DNA of 9,224 nt. Source: a bacterium HR23. GTDB lineage: Bacteria; Chloroflexota; Dehalococcoidia; Lucifugimonadales; HRBIN23. Numbering within the stretch: position 1 is the first letter of the stretch; every line of letters begins with the position of its first letter. The stretch lies in the NCBI GenBank assembly GCA_002923335.1, contig BEHZ01000064.1, forward strand, positions 1-9,224. Reading direction: 5' to 3'. Below, piece after piece: positions 1 through 6,037 of this stretch. The notes under the pieces were generated by a model. It did not search any database, was not told the DNA's origin, and saw only the letters and a list, made by a program, of their open reading frames with translations. The translations under genes and the position numbers were made by a program.

Positions 1-1495
1 GGTAGACCCCCAGCACATACTCCTCGTCCAGGGGATGGGCTAGCCCCCCCAGAAGCCGGCGGATGGTCAGGAAATGCTGTTCCGCCAGCACCTCCGTGGG
101 GGCCATAAGGGCAGATTGCCAGCCAGCCGTGCCTGCCATCAGCATAGACGCCAGGGCCACCACCGTCTTCCCGCTCCCCACCTCCCCCTGCAGGAGACGG
201 CTCATGGGCTTCGCCTGGGCCATATCCGCCAGTATCTCCTCCAGCGCCTTTGCCTGCCCCGTGGTCAGGCGGAAGGGCAAGGTATCCAGGAAGGTCTCCA
301 GGGCCCGACGGTCGCCCTGGATAACGGGTGCGGGGGCTTCTCGCCAGGCATGGCGGCGTTGCAGGAGCAGGAGTTGGGCCAGGAAGAACTCGTTGAAGGC
401 GAGACGACGGCGGGCCTCCTCCCGTTGGGCGGGGCCGGCCGGGTAGTGGTAGCCCCATAGGGCATAGCGCAGACCCAACACACCCACCTTATCTACCACC
501 TCGGCGGGAAGCCAGTCGTGCAAACGGGGGAGCCAGGTCTCCAGGGCGGTGCGCACCACACGCCGGACCGTTTTGGGGGAAAGGGTATCGGGCAGACGCC
601 CCTCGCGCTTGGCCCCCGCCCGTGCACGGCGCACCGAGGGGTAGACCGGCACCCATACCCCCGGCCGGAAGACGCCCTCCCCTTCCTCCAACACCTCAAA
701 AGATTGGGCCTCCAAAGTGCGGCGTCCGGCGAACACGTCCAGATACCCCGTTACGAAGACCCGCTGACCAGCCTCCAGCACCTTGGCGACATACTCCTGG
801 TTGAACCATAGAACCCGCAGGTTGCCCGTCTCATCCCCCAGGACCGCCTCGGTGGAAGGTAGGGAGCGCCCCTCCCGGCTGGTGATGACCACGGGGCGCA
901 CCTCCCAAAGGGTGCCCACAACGCCTACCTCCTGCCCGGCCGCCTGCTCCGGCACCAGGTCTGCAACGGCAAAGATGGGGATGTGCTTGCGGGGGAGGAA
1001 ATGCAAGAGGTGCCGAACTGTGGTAATCCCCGCCTGCTCCAGGCTGGCGGCGATGACAGGCCCCACCCCCGGCACTACCCGGACAGGCGACCCCAGGGAA
1101 ACGCCCCGAGGCATAGGGCGCTCCTCCTGCAAGAAGGGAGGCCATTCCTCTTTTTGGGGAGACGGGGGGGCCGGGAGAGCAACCGGCGGGCGAGGCTCTG
1201 CAGGAGGGGCTGACACAGCGGTGCCAGCGGGGAAGGGCCCCCCCCCCATCCCCTCCCACACCCGCTCGGCCAGGTCCCGCCGCTCGTGAGGCGTCAGGGC
1301 GCTATAGGGCTTGCGGAAAAGGCCCAGCGCCTCCAGCCGTTGACGCAGGGGGGCATCGCCCTCCAGTTCCCGACGCCACGCCTCCAGGAAACGGTCTACC
1401 CCACCCGCCACGGCACGGTCGGGGAAGCCCTTCTTGGCCTCTAGGGCCAGGATGCCACGCAAAGCCTCCAGTTTGGAAGACGCCGGCGGGACCAC
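1..1495 (-). CDS. recG: ATP-dependent DNA helicase RecG (3' part cut by window edge)
   Basis: RecG is a superfamily 2 helicase that reverses stalled forks and branch-migrates Holliday junctions. About 498 residues are visible; motifs II-VI and the C-terminus lie beyond base 1. Counting from the GTG: a poorly conserved N-terminal region, a Pro-rich linker (about 96-120), the helix-hairpin-helix-like start of the wedge domain with VPGVGPVIAASLEQAG (about 141-156), an OB-fold (about 188-278), the Q-motif region LPFRLTTGQAKAL (406-418), Walker A GEVGSGKT (437-444, Lys443) and motif Ia APTEVLAEQH (465-474). GTG at 1495 is chosen because GGAGG sits 7 nt upstream (1507-1503). An in-frame ATG at 1516 is possible but has no good Shine-Dalgarno. 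The gene is last in the fakA-fakB-recG series, 37 nt after fakB (16 nt if ATG 1516 is used), so it is probably co-transcribed. The identity is secure; the start is uncertain. Confidence 0.95.
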   Translation of the reverse strand, partial: MVPPASSKLEALRGILALEAKKGFPDRAVAGGVDRFLEAWRRELEGDAPLRQRLEALGLFRKPYSALTPHERRDLAERVWEGMGGGPFPAGTAVSAPPAEPRPPVALPAPPSPQKEEWPPFLQEERPMPRGVSLGSPVRVVPGVGPVIAASLEQAGITTVRHLLHFLPRKHIPIFAVADLVPEQAAGQEVGVVGTLWEVRPVVITSREGRSLPSTEAVLGDETGNLRVLWFNQEYVAKVLEAGQRVFVTGYLDVFAGRRTLEAQSFEVLEEGEGVFRPGVWVPVYPSVRRARAGAKREGRLPDTLSPKTVRRVVRTALETWLPRLHDWLPAEVVDKVGVLGLRYALWGYHYPAGPAQREEARRRLAFNEFFLAQLLLLQRRHAWREAPAPVIQGDRRALETFLDTLPFRLTTGQAKALEEILADMAQAKPMSRLLQGEVGSGKTVVALASMLMAGTAGWQSALMAPTEVLAEQHFLTIRRLLGGLAHPLDEEYVLGVY

Positions 1496-1532
1496 CCTTC
1501 GCCCTCCTGGACCCATGGTAGCGGAGGGGGCC

Positions 1533-2369
1533 TTACTCCGCCCGCTCGAGAGCAACCCCCAAAGCGCCCGGTCCCAGGTAGGTGCCCAACACTGCCCCGA
1601 ACCGCCCCAGCAGAACCCCCTGGGGAGGGGCAAAAGGCTGAAGGCGCTCGGCCAGGTGCTGGGCCTCTTCAGGGGTGGTGCTGTAGGCAACGGCCAGTTG
1701 GGCAAGGGGAGCGTGCTGGCGGGTGATCTCCACCAGGCGCTCCACGGCACGGCGACGGGTGCGCACCCGCTCCAGGGGATAGGCCTCCCCATCCCGCAGG
1801 GTCAGGATGGGCTTCACCTGCAACACCGACCCCAGGAAAGCAGCCGCCCTGCCGATACGCCCTCCCGTCTCCAGGTAGTCCAGGGTGTCCAGCACCCCGA
1901 AGAGATGGCACCGGCGGGCCGTCCGTCGGGCTACCTCCTCCGCCTCCGAGAGCGTTGCCCCCGCCTGCACCGCACGGGCGGCGGCCAGCACCACCAGCCC
2001 CAGCGCCAGGGAGGCCTGCAAGGTATCCACCACCACAATAGGGCACCCGCCGGCTAGTTGCTGAGCGGCCTGGGAGGCGGAGTTGTAGGTCCCGCTGACT
2101 TTAGACGAGATATGCAGGGAGAGAATGCCGTCGGAGTTGGCGCAACGACGGTAGAACTCCAGGAAGGTGCCGATGGAGGGCTGGGTCGTCTTGGGAAGCG
2201 TGCGCTCCTGCTGAAGGCGGGTGTAGAAAGCGTCGGGCGTAATGGTAACGCCGTCCAGGAAGGTTTCCGTGCCGAAGTGGACGGTCAGAGGCACCACCGC
2301 AATGCCCAGGGAACGGGCCAGGTCCGGCGGGAGGTCGGCAGTGCTGTCCGTGATCACCTGCACGGGCAT
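1533..2369 (-). CDS. DegV family fatty-acid-binding protein (FakB-type)
   Basis: This 278-residue protein has the normal length of the DegV family. DegV/FakB proteins bind a fatty acid and present its carboxylate to the kinase FakA, which makes acyl phosphate for membrane lipid synthesis. Visible hallmarks are the N-terminus VQVITDSTADLP (3-14), the Thr/Ser lipid-head loop KTTQPS (60-65), SSKVSGTYNSA (88-98), LETGGRIGRAAAFLGSVLQV (166-185) followed by KPIL, and a C-terminal GPGALG (266-271). No signal peptide or membrane segment is seen. ATG 2369 is chosen because GGAG lies 8 nt upstream (2381-2378), inside the last codons of fakA, and because DegV proteins begin with this strand; the frame stays open further upstream but that stretch is not DegV-like. 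It begins 5 bp after the fakA stop, which suggests translational coupling and a functional pair. Which acyl chain it prefers cannot be told. Confidence 0.93.
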   Translation of the reverse strand: MPVQVITDSTADLPPDLARSLGIAVVPLTVHFGTETFLDGVTITPDAFYTRLQQERTLPKTTQPSIGTFLEFYRRCANSDGILSLHISSKVSGTYNSASQAAQQLAGGCPIVVVDTLQASLALGLVVLAAARAVQAGATLSEAEEVARRTARRCHLFGVLDTLDYLETGGRIGRAAAFLGSVLQVKPILTLRDGEAYPLERVRTRRRAVERLVEITRQHAPLAQLAVAYSTTPEEAQHLAERLQPFAPPQGVLLGRFGAVLGTYLGPGALGVALERAE

Positions 2370-2374
2370 CCGGC

Positions 2375-4045
2375 CTACTCCAGGGAGAGGATAACGGGGT
2401 AGAAGGGCTGACCGCCGTAGACCACCTCCACCTGCAGGCCAGGGAAGCGCTGGCGCAAGACCTGAGCGAGGGCGTCGGCGGAGGCTTGCGTCTGGTCGGC
2501 ACCCCAGTAGAGAGTAACCACACCCTGGGTCAGAGGTTGGGCGTGCTCTACCACCCGGCACACCGTCTCCGTCAGACCCTCGCCGGCCACGACCAGGGTG
2601 CCGTCCAGGAAGCCCATCAGTTCCCCTTCCCGCACCTCCTGGCCGTCCACACGGGTGGTGCGGGTTGAGGCAACCACCTCGCCGGTGCGCACTTCCCGTA
2701 TGGCCCGTTCCATACGGCCCAGGTTCTCTTCCGCCGATGCCTCGGGGTTGAAGGCCAGCAAGGCCGAGACCCCTTGCGGAATGGTGCGGGTAGGCAAAAG
2801 GTGCACCCTTTTGCCCGCCATGTTTACCGCCTGTTGCCCCGAGACGATGATGTTAGGGTTGTTGGGCAGGAGAATGACCTCCTGGGCGGGAACGGCGTCA
2901 ATAGCCTGGAGCAGGTTCTGGACGCTGGGGTTCATGGTCTGCCCACCCCGCACAACCCACGCCCCCAGGCTCTGAAGGAGTTCCTCTATCCCCGGCCCCC
3001 AGCCGACCGCCACCACCCCCACACCTGCGGCCTGCCGAGAGCGCCAGCCATGGGCAAACTCCTCCCGCATCCTGTCCATGTCCTCAATGCGCACCTCATC
3101 CACCTGCCCGAAGCGCGCCGCGAAGGTGATGACCTCCTGAGGTGTAGAGGTGTGGAGATGCACACGCACCAGGGTCGGCTCTCCCATAACTACGGTGGAC
3201 TGGGCCATAGGGGCCAGGGCAGAACGGATGGCGTCGGCGTCCACCGCCTCTCCCCTGATGATAAACTGGGTGCAGAAGCCGTAATGCTGGGTGGCCACCC
3301 GCTGAAGGAACGCCCTGCTCACCTGGCCCGTTGGCGGCGTTACCCGCAGGGGAATCTGCTCCAGGGGAACCCCCTGGAGGGCGTAGAGCATCCCCTCCAG
3401 GATAAGGACGAAACCCTGGCCCCCGGCGTCTACCACGCCTGCCTCGGCCAGCACAGGGAGCAGGTCAGGGGTGCGGGCCAGGGCCTCCCGTGCCGAGGAG
3501 AGGCCACGGGCAAGTGCGGTGGTAACATCCTCGCCCTTATGGTCGTCCAGCGCGTCGGCGGTCGCACGCATAACCGTGAGGATGGTGCCCTCTGTGGGAT
3601 GGGCCACGGCTCGGTAGGCGGAATCCGCACCTTGGCGCACTGCCTGGGCAAGGGTAGGGGTGTCGGCCTCTTCGTAAGGGCGAAGGGCTTGAGCCATCCC
3701 TCGGAAGAACTGGGAGAGGATAACCCCGGCGTTCCCCCGGGCCCCAAGGAGGGCGCCATGGGAAGCAGATTCCATCACCCGGCCGATATGGTCGTCCTGA
3801 GAAGCGGATTGCAGGGTTGCCCGGAGGGTGAGGAGCATGTTGATACCCGTGTCCCCATCGGGGACGGGGTAAACGTTGAGGGCGTTGACCGCCTCGTAGT
3901 GGCGTTCCAGGGCCTTATAGCCACCCTCCAGGGCAAGGCGGAGGGCGCGCCCGCCCAGGCGGTAGAGAATGCCGGCGCATGTCCGTCCCCCTTTCCGGCC
4001 GGAGAAACTGCCCGCTCCGGGCTGGCCGAAATGGGCGTAGGCCAC
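2375..4045 (-). CDS. fakA: DAK2-domain fatty acid kinase catalytic subunit, FakA/YloV family
   Basis: FakA is a cytosolic ATP-dependent kinase that phosphorylates a fatty acid held by a DegV-type FakB. The 556 residues match the family length. The N-terminal DAK2/DhaL nucleotide domain shows NVYPVPDGDTGINM (57-70), whose Asp63 and Asp65 would bind Mg, then GALLGARGNAGVILSQFFRG (97-116) and GVVDAGGQGF (203-212). The middle domain has YGFCTQFII (255-263) and VHLHTSTP (295-302); Cys258, His296 and His298 match the Cys/His-x-His zinc site I recall for FakA. The C-terminal domain has GGQTMNPSV (367-375) and ILLPNNPNI (391-399). The start is GTG, with AAGGAGG at 4057-4051, 5 nt upstream; no other usable in-frame start lies between it and the DAK domain. 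The N-terminus is about 25 residues longer than S. aureus FakA as I recall it. First gene of the operon with fakB and recG, and divergent from rpmB. Confidence 0.94.
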   Translation of the reverse strand: MAYAHFGQPGAGSFSGRKGGRTCAGILYRLGGRALRLALEGGYKALERHYEAVNALNVYPVPDGDTGINMLLTLRATLQSASQDDHIGRVMESASHGALLGARGNAGVILSQFFRGMAQALRPYEEADTPTLAQAVRQGADSAYRAVAHPTEGTILTVMRATADALDDHKGEDVTTALARGLSSAREALARTPDLLPVLAEAGVVDAGGQGFVLILEGMLYALQGVPLEQIPLRVTPPTGQVSRAFLQRVATQHYGFCTQFIIRGEAVDADAIRSALAPMAQSTVVMGEPTLVRVHLHTSTPQEVITFAARFGQVDEVRIEDMDRMREEFAHGWRSRQAAGVGVVAVGWGPGIEELLQSLGAWVVRGGQTMNPSVQNLLQAIDAVPAQEVILLPNNPNIIVSGQQAVNMAGKRVHLLPTRTIPQGVSALLAFNPEASAEENLGRMERAIREVRTGEVVASTRTTRVDGQEVREGELMGFLDGTLVVAGEGLTETVCRVVEHAQPLTQGVVTLYWGADQTQASADALAQVLRQRFPGLQVEVVYGGQPFYPVILSLE

Positions 4046-4055
4046 GCACCCCTCC

Positions 4056-4084
4056 TTGCGGTGGGAAACCCGATGGGCTAACCT
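4056..4084 (+). promoter_or_regulatory. Weak candidate promoter of rpmB
   Basis: TTGCGG (4056-4061) and TAACCT (4079-4084) are separated by 17 bp on the plus strand, each matching only 3 of 6 consensus bases. The -35 overlaps the fakA Shine-Dalgarno, so this promoter and the fakA leader would share DNA. The -35 resembles the TTGCGC used before tRNA-Pro. rpmB needs a promoter somewhere in this 91-bp gap or inside fakA, which is the main reason for the call. Confidence 0.25.
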
Positions 4085-4092
4085 TAGTAGGG

Positions 4093-4121
4093 ATGGTAAC
4101 GGAGACAGGCAGGAAAGTAAA
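4093..4121 (-). promoter_or_regulatory. Candidate promoter of the fakA-fakB-recG operon
   Basis: On the minus strand a -35-like TTTACT (4121-4116) and a -10-like TACCAT (4098-4093) are separated by 17 bp, each matching 4 of 6 consensus bases. A transcript would begin near 4086, about 40 nt before the fakA GTG. The divergent rpmB start is immediately beyond it. No other sigma-70-like pair of better quality was seen upstream of fakA. Computed by eye only. Confidence 0.35.
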
Positions 4122-4136
4122 GGGAGAGGCGAGCCT

Positions 4137-4325
4137 ATGGCACGGTGTGCACTCTGCGGGAAGATAGGTCATTTCGGGCGTAATGTGAGCCACTCCAACC
4201 GGCGCACTCCTGCCCGCTGGCTTCCCAACATCCAGCGGAAGACGCTGGTGGTCAACGGCCAGCGCCGGAAGGTAACGGTGTGCACCCGCTGCATCCGCAC
4301 CATGTATAAAGAAGCCCATGCCTAG
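4137..4325 (+). CDS. rpmB: 50S ribosomal protein L28 (bL28), zinc-binding form
   Basis: This 62-residue basic protein is bL28 of the large ribosomal subunit, of normal length. It begins MARCALCGKIGHFGRNVSHS (1-20), followed by the NRRTPARWLPNIQ segment typical of the family, and ends with CTRCIRTMYK (49-58). Cys4, Cys7, Cys49 and Cys52 form two CxxC pairs, the C+ form expected to hold one zinc ion. ATG 4137 is chosen because the protein must begin MARxC; GAGG at 4126-4129 is 7 nt upstream. A longer in-frame reading from 4056 has no L28 sequence. It is divergent from fakA and is followed 56 bp later by tRNA-Pro. No terminator hairpin is visible after the stop, so read-through into the tRNA genes is possible. 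Confidence 0.96.
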   Translation: MARCALCGKIGHFGRNVSHSNRRTPARWLPNIQRKTLVVNGQRRKVTVCTRCIRTMYKEAHA

Positions 4326-4341
4326 AAGACCCGCCATCGCC

Positions 4342-4370
4342 TTGCGCATCTCGTAGCGGTTTGGTATAGT
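4342..4370 (+). promoter_or_regulatory. Promoter of tRNA-Pro
   Basis: TTGCGC (4342-4347), a 17-bp spacer and TATAGT (4365-4370) form a good sigma-70-like promoter. TGG directly before the -10 gives an extended -10 (TGn). Transcription would start near 4377, only about 5 nt before the mature tRNA 5' end at 4382. Confidence 0.65.
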
Positions 4371-4381
4371 AAGACCGCGGT

Positions 4382-4458
4382 CGGGGCGTAGCCCAGCCCG
4401 GTAGGGCACCAGCATGGGGTGCTGGGGGTCGGTGGTTCAAATCCACTCGCCCCGACCA
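4382..4458 (+). tRNA. tRNA-Pro (anticodon GGG)
   Basis: The 77-nt gene folds as a complete cloverleaf. A perfect 7-bp acceptor pairs 4382-4388 with 4448-4454; the first pair is C1-G72 and the discriminator is A (4455), both proline identity features. The D stem is GCCC/GGGC, the anticodon stem is CCAGC (4409-4413) with GCTGG (4421-4425), and the 7-nt loop carries GGG at 4416-4418, reading CCC and CCU. The T arm (4431-4447) has loop TTCAAAT and one G-T closing pair. CCA is encoded (4456-4458). A run of six T follows at 4459-4464. Confidence 0.97.
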
Positions 4459-4472
4459 TTTTTTCCGGGGGC

Positions 4473-4501
4473 TTGTCAGGACGGGGCGGAGGGGCTATAG
4501 T
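4473..4501 (+). promoter_or_regulatory. Promoter of tRNA-Ala
   Basis: TTGTCA (4473-4478), a 17-bp spacer and TATAGT (4496-4501) match the consensus at 5 of 6 bases each. Transcription would start near 4508, giving a leader of about 24 nt before the tRNA. It lies between the two tRNA genes, so tRNA-Ala need not depend on the tRNA-Pro transcript. Confidence 0.7.
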
Positions 4502-4531
4502 AGTAGCCAGGAGATGGCTCCCGCCCCCTGT

Positions 4532-4607
4532 GGGGATGTGGCTCAGTTGGGAGAGCGCCTGCATGGCATGCAGGAGGTCGGGGGTTCGAATCCCCCCATC
4601 TCCACCA
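4532..4607 (+). tRNA. tRNA-Ala (anticodon GGC)
   Basis: The 76-nt gene folds as a standard cloverleaf. The acceptor GGGGATG pairs with CATCTCC and contains the G3-U70 wobble that is the alanine identity element. The D arm is GCTCAGTTGGGAGAGC, the anticodon stem is CCTGC (4558-4562) with GCAGG (4570-4574), and the anticodon GGC (4565-4567) reads GCC and GCU. The T stem is GGGGG/CCCCC with loop TTCGAAT. Discriminator A (4604) and CCA (4605-4607) are encoded. Confidence 0.97.
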
Positions 4608-4925
4608 CCGTGGACGATATACTTCCCCTTCCTGGGTTATCCCCTGAGACGGCATAGGCATGCCCGTCGCCACCACCTTGCCCCTCCCCGGTCTACGGCG
4701 ACCGTAAGGTTGAGGCGGAGAAAGGGAGGGGCTTCAGGGCCACCGCAGGCAGGCACGAGGCCAGGCCACGCTGAACGGGTATAGTGTGGGCAGGGCGTAG
4801 CCCACTGCCCTCGCCGGGGACGAGACCTGTCCTCGGTTCTTTTCCCTATGCCCCCTCTTGACACATCCCCAAAACGCCGTAAAGTAGGGACAGCATCGCT
4901 CCATGCAGCAGCGAAAGGAGGGGCT
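4608..4925 (+). other. 318-bp non-coding gap between tRNA-Ala and the oxidoreductase gene
   Basis: No convincing gene is seen on either strand here. The right half has signals. TATAGT at 4780-4785 is a good -10 but has no -35 at the right distance (GAGGCC). Directly after it GGGCAG-GGC (4788-4796) pairs with GCC-CTGCCC (4800-4810), leaving a 2-nt bulge; an alternative fold is GTGGGC/GCCCAC. A short CGAG/CTCG hairpin (4821-4835) is followed by GTTCTTTT, a weak terminator-like tail. The consensus TTGACA promoter at 4858-4885 is listed separately. The left part (4608-4779) shows nothing recognisable. Confidence 0.5.
4858..4885 (+). promoter_or_regulatory. Candidate promoter of the luciferase-like oxidoreductase gene
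   Basis: A perfect TTGACA -35 (4858-4863) is followed after 16 bp by TAAAGT (4880-4885), which matches 4 of 6 bases of the -10 consensus. Transcription would begin near 4892, leaving a leader of about 34 nt with the AAAGGAGG ribosome binding site at 4914-4921. This is the best promoter upstream of the three-gene block. Confidence 0.5.
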
Positions 4926-5945
4926 ATGAAGGTCTACGCTCCCCTGCGTGGGCGCACCCTGGCGGAGGTGCCCGCCGAGGCACGGCGGGCCGAAGCCCTG
5001 GGCTACGACGGTGTTACCCTCAGCGAACTGACCATCGACCCCTTCCTGGCATCCACCCTGGCATTGGAACACACCCAAAGAACACGGGTGGGCACCGCCA
5101 TCGCCGTCGCCTTTCCCCGCTCCCCTATGATCGTTGCCTATGAAGCGTGGAACCTCCAGGCCTTCTCCCAGGGGCGCTTTGAACTGGGCCTGGGCACCCA
5201 GGTGAAGGGCCACAATGAACGGCGCTTCAGCGTCCCCTGGAGCGCCCCCGGCCCCCGTATCCGGGAGTATGTGCAGGCCCTGCGGGCCATCTGGGACTGC
5301 TGGCAAAACGGCACCCCCCTGAACTTCCAGGGCCAGCACTATACCTTCACCCTCATGACCCCGGAGTTCAACCCTGGTCCCATCGCCCACCCCCGCATCC
5401 CTATCCTTCTGGCGTCGGTGAACCCCTATATGGCCCGCCTGGCCGGCGAGGTGGCCGATGGTGTCCTCCTCCACGGCTTTATGACCTGGAAATACATCGC
5501 CGAGGTGGCCCTCCCCGCCATTGAGGCGGGAGCCAAAAAGGCCGGCAAAACCTTCAAAGATGTGGAGGTATCGGGTGGAGGCTTTATCGTTACCGGAGCC
5601 ACCGAGGAGGAGGTGCTCCAGAACCTTGAGGTTACCCGTCGCCGCATCGCCTTCTATGCCTCCACCCGCACTTACAAAGCGGTGATGGACCTGCACGGCT
5701 GGGGCGATGTAACCCTCCGCCTGCACCAACTGACCCTCCAAGGGCGATGGAAGGAACTGCCCACCCTGATCACCGACCAGATGCTCGACGCCTTCTGCGT
5801 AGTCGGCACCTACGACTCTATCCTTCCCCGCCTGAAGGAGAAATACGCCGGCTGGGCCACCCGCATCGCCTTCCCCATGCCCAATGGCGAAGGCCCTGCC
5901 GATGCCTCCCTGAAGCGGTTGCTGGCGGGCATAAAAGCCCTGTAA
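4926..5945 (+). CDS. Luciferase-like (LLM) F420-dependent-type oxidoreductase
   Basis: This 339-residue protein belongs to the bacterial luciferase-like monooxygenase superfamily, a TIM barrel that uses FMN or coenzyme F420. It most resembles the group of probable F420-dependent oxidoreductases named after MSMEG_2256. Visible are RRAEALGYDGVTLSEL (20-35), the barrel core RTRVGTAIAVAFPRSP (52-67), SQGRFELGLGTQVKGHNERR (81-100), a long helix REYVQALRAIWDCWQNG (113-129), and PRIPILLASVNPYMARLAGE (156-175) followed by VADGVLLH. No signal peptide or membrane segment is seen, so it is cytosolic. ATG 4926 is chosen for the AAAGGAGG at 4914-4921; an in-frame ATG at 4848 lies upstream of the promoter -35 and lacks such a site. 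Substrate unknown. Cofactor choice between F420 and FMN is inferred from the family only. It lies 92 bp before the CoA-transferase pair on the same strand. Confidence 0.9.
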   Translation: MKVYAPLRGRTLAEVPAEARRAEALGYDGVTLSELTIDPFLASTLALEHTQRTRVGTAIAVAFPRSPMIVAYEAWNLQAFSQGRFELGLGTQVKGHNERRFSVPWSAPGPRIREYVQALRAIWDCWQNGTPLNFQGQHYTFTLMTPEFNPGPIAHPRIPILLASVNPYMARLAGEVADGVLLHGFMTWKYIAEVALPAIEAGAKKAGKTFKDVEVSGGGFIVTGATEEEVLQNLEVTRRRIAFYASTRTYKAVMDLHGWGDVTLRLHQLTLQGRWKELPTLITDQMLDAFCVVGTYDSILPRLKEKYAGWATRIAFPMPNGEGPADASLKRLLAGIKAL

Positions 5946-5973
5946 ACACTGCGGAATGCGCCAACCCTTCCCC

Positions 5974-6002
5974 TTGCAAAGACGCCAGCCCCTGGCTACC
6001 AT
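5974..6002 (+). promoter_or_regulatory. Weak candidate promoter before the CoA-transferase pair
   Basis: TTGCAA (5974-5979) and TACCAT (5997-6002) are 17 bp apart and match 4 of 6 consensus bases each; CATAGT (6000-6005) is an alternative -10 at 20 bp. The 92-bp gap after the oxidoreductase gene has no clear terminator, so the pair could instead be read from the upstream promoter. Confidence 0.25.
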
Positions 6003-6037
6003 AGTGCCAAACGGCCAACCGCACTGGGAGGTGAGCC

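Noticed and set aside
2370..2561. A 64-residue N-terminal extension of the DegV protein
   Set aside because: It overlaps the end of fakA, is Gly/Arg/Pro-rich and unlike DegV; the ATG at 2369 has GGAG at 8 nt.
2774..4081. A 435-codon plus-strand open frame over fakA
   Set aside because: It is antisense to fakA, whose motifs are unmistakable. Its own translation is rich in Gly, His and Arg with no domain.
4459..4464. Run of six T after tRNA-Pro as an intrinsic terminator
   Set aside because: The only stable hairpin next to it is the tRNA itself, so it is not a clear separate terminator; left as a note.
4382..4607. tRNA genes as a possible integration site for a mobile element
   Set aside because: No integrase, no direct repeat of a tRNA 3' end elsewhere in the window, and both flanks hold housekeeping or metabolic genes.
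4848..4925. A 26-residue N-terminal extension of the oxidoreductase from ATG 4848
   Set aside because: It would start upstream of the consensus TTGACA box, lacks a Shine-Dalgarno, and LLM proteins start directly at the MKVYAPL-type strand, which has AAAGGAGG before it.
4734..6002. A 422-codon minus-strand open frame over the oxidoreductase gene and the gap before it
   Set aside because: Shadow of a GC-rich gene; no ribosome binding site or family resemblance.
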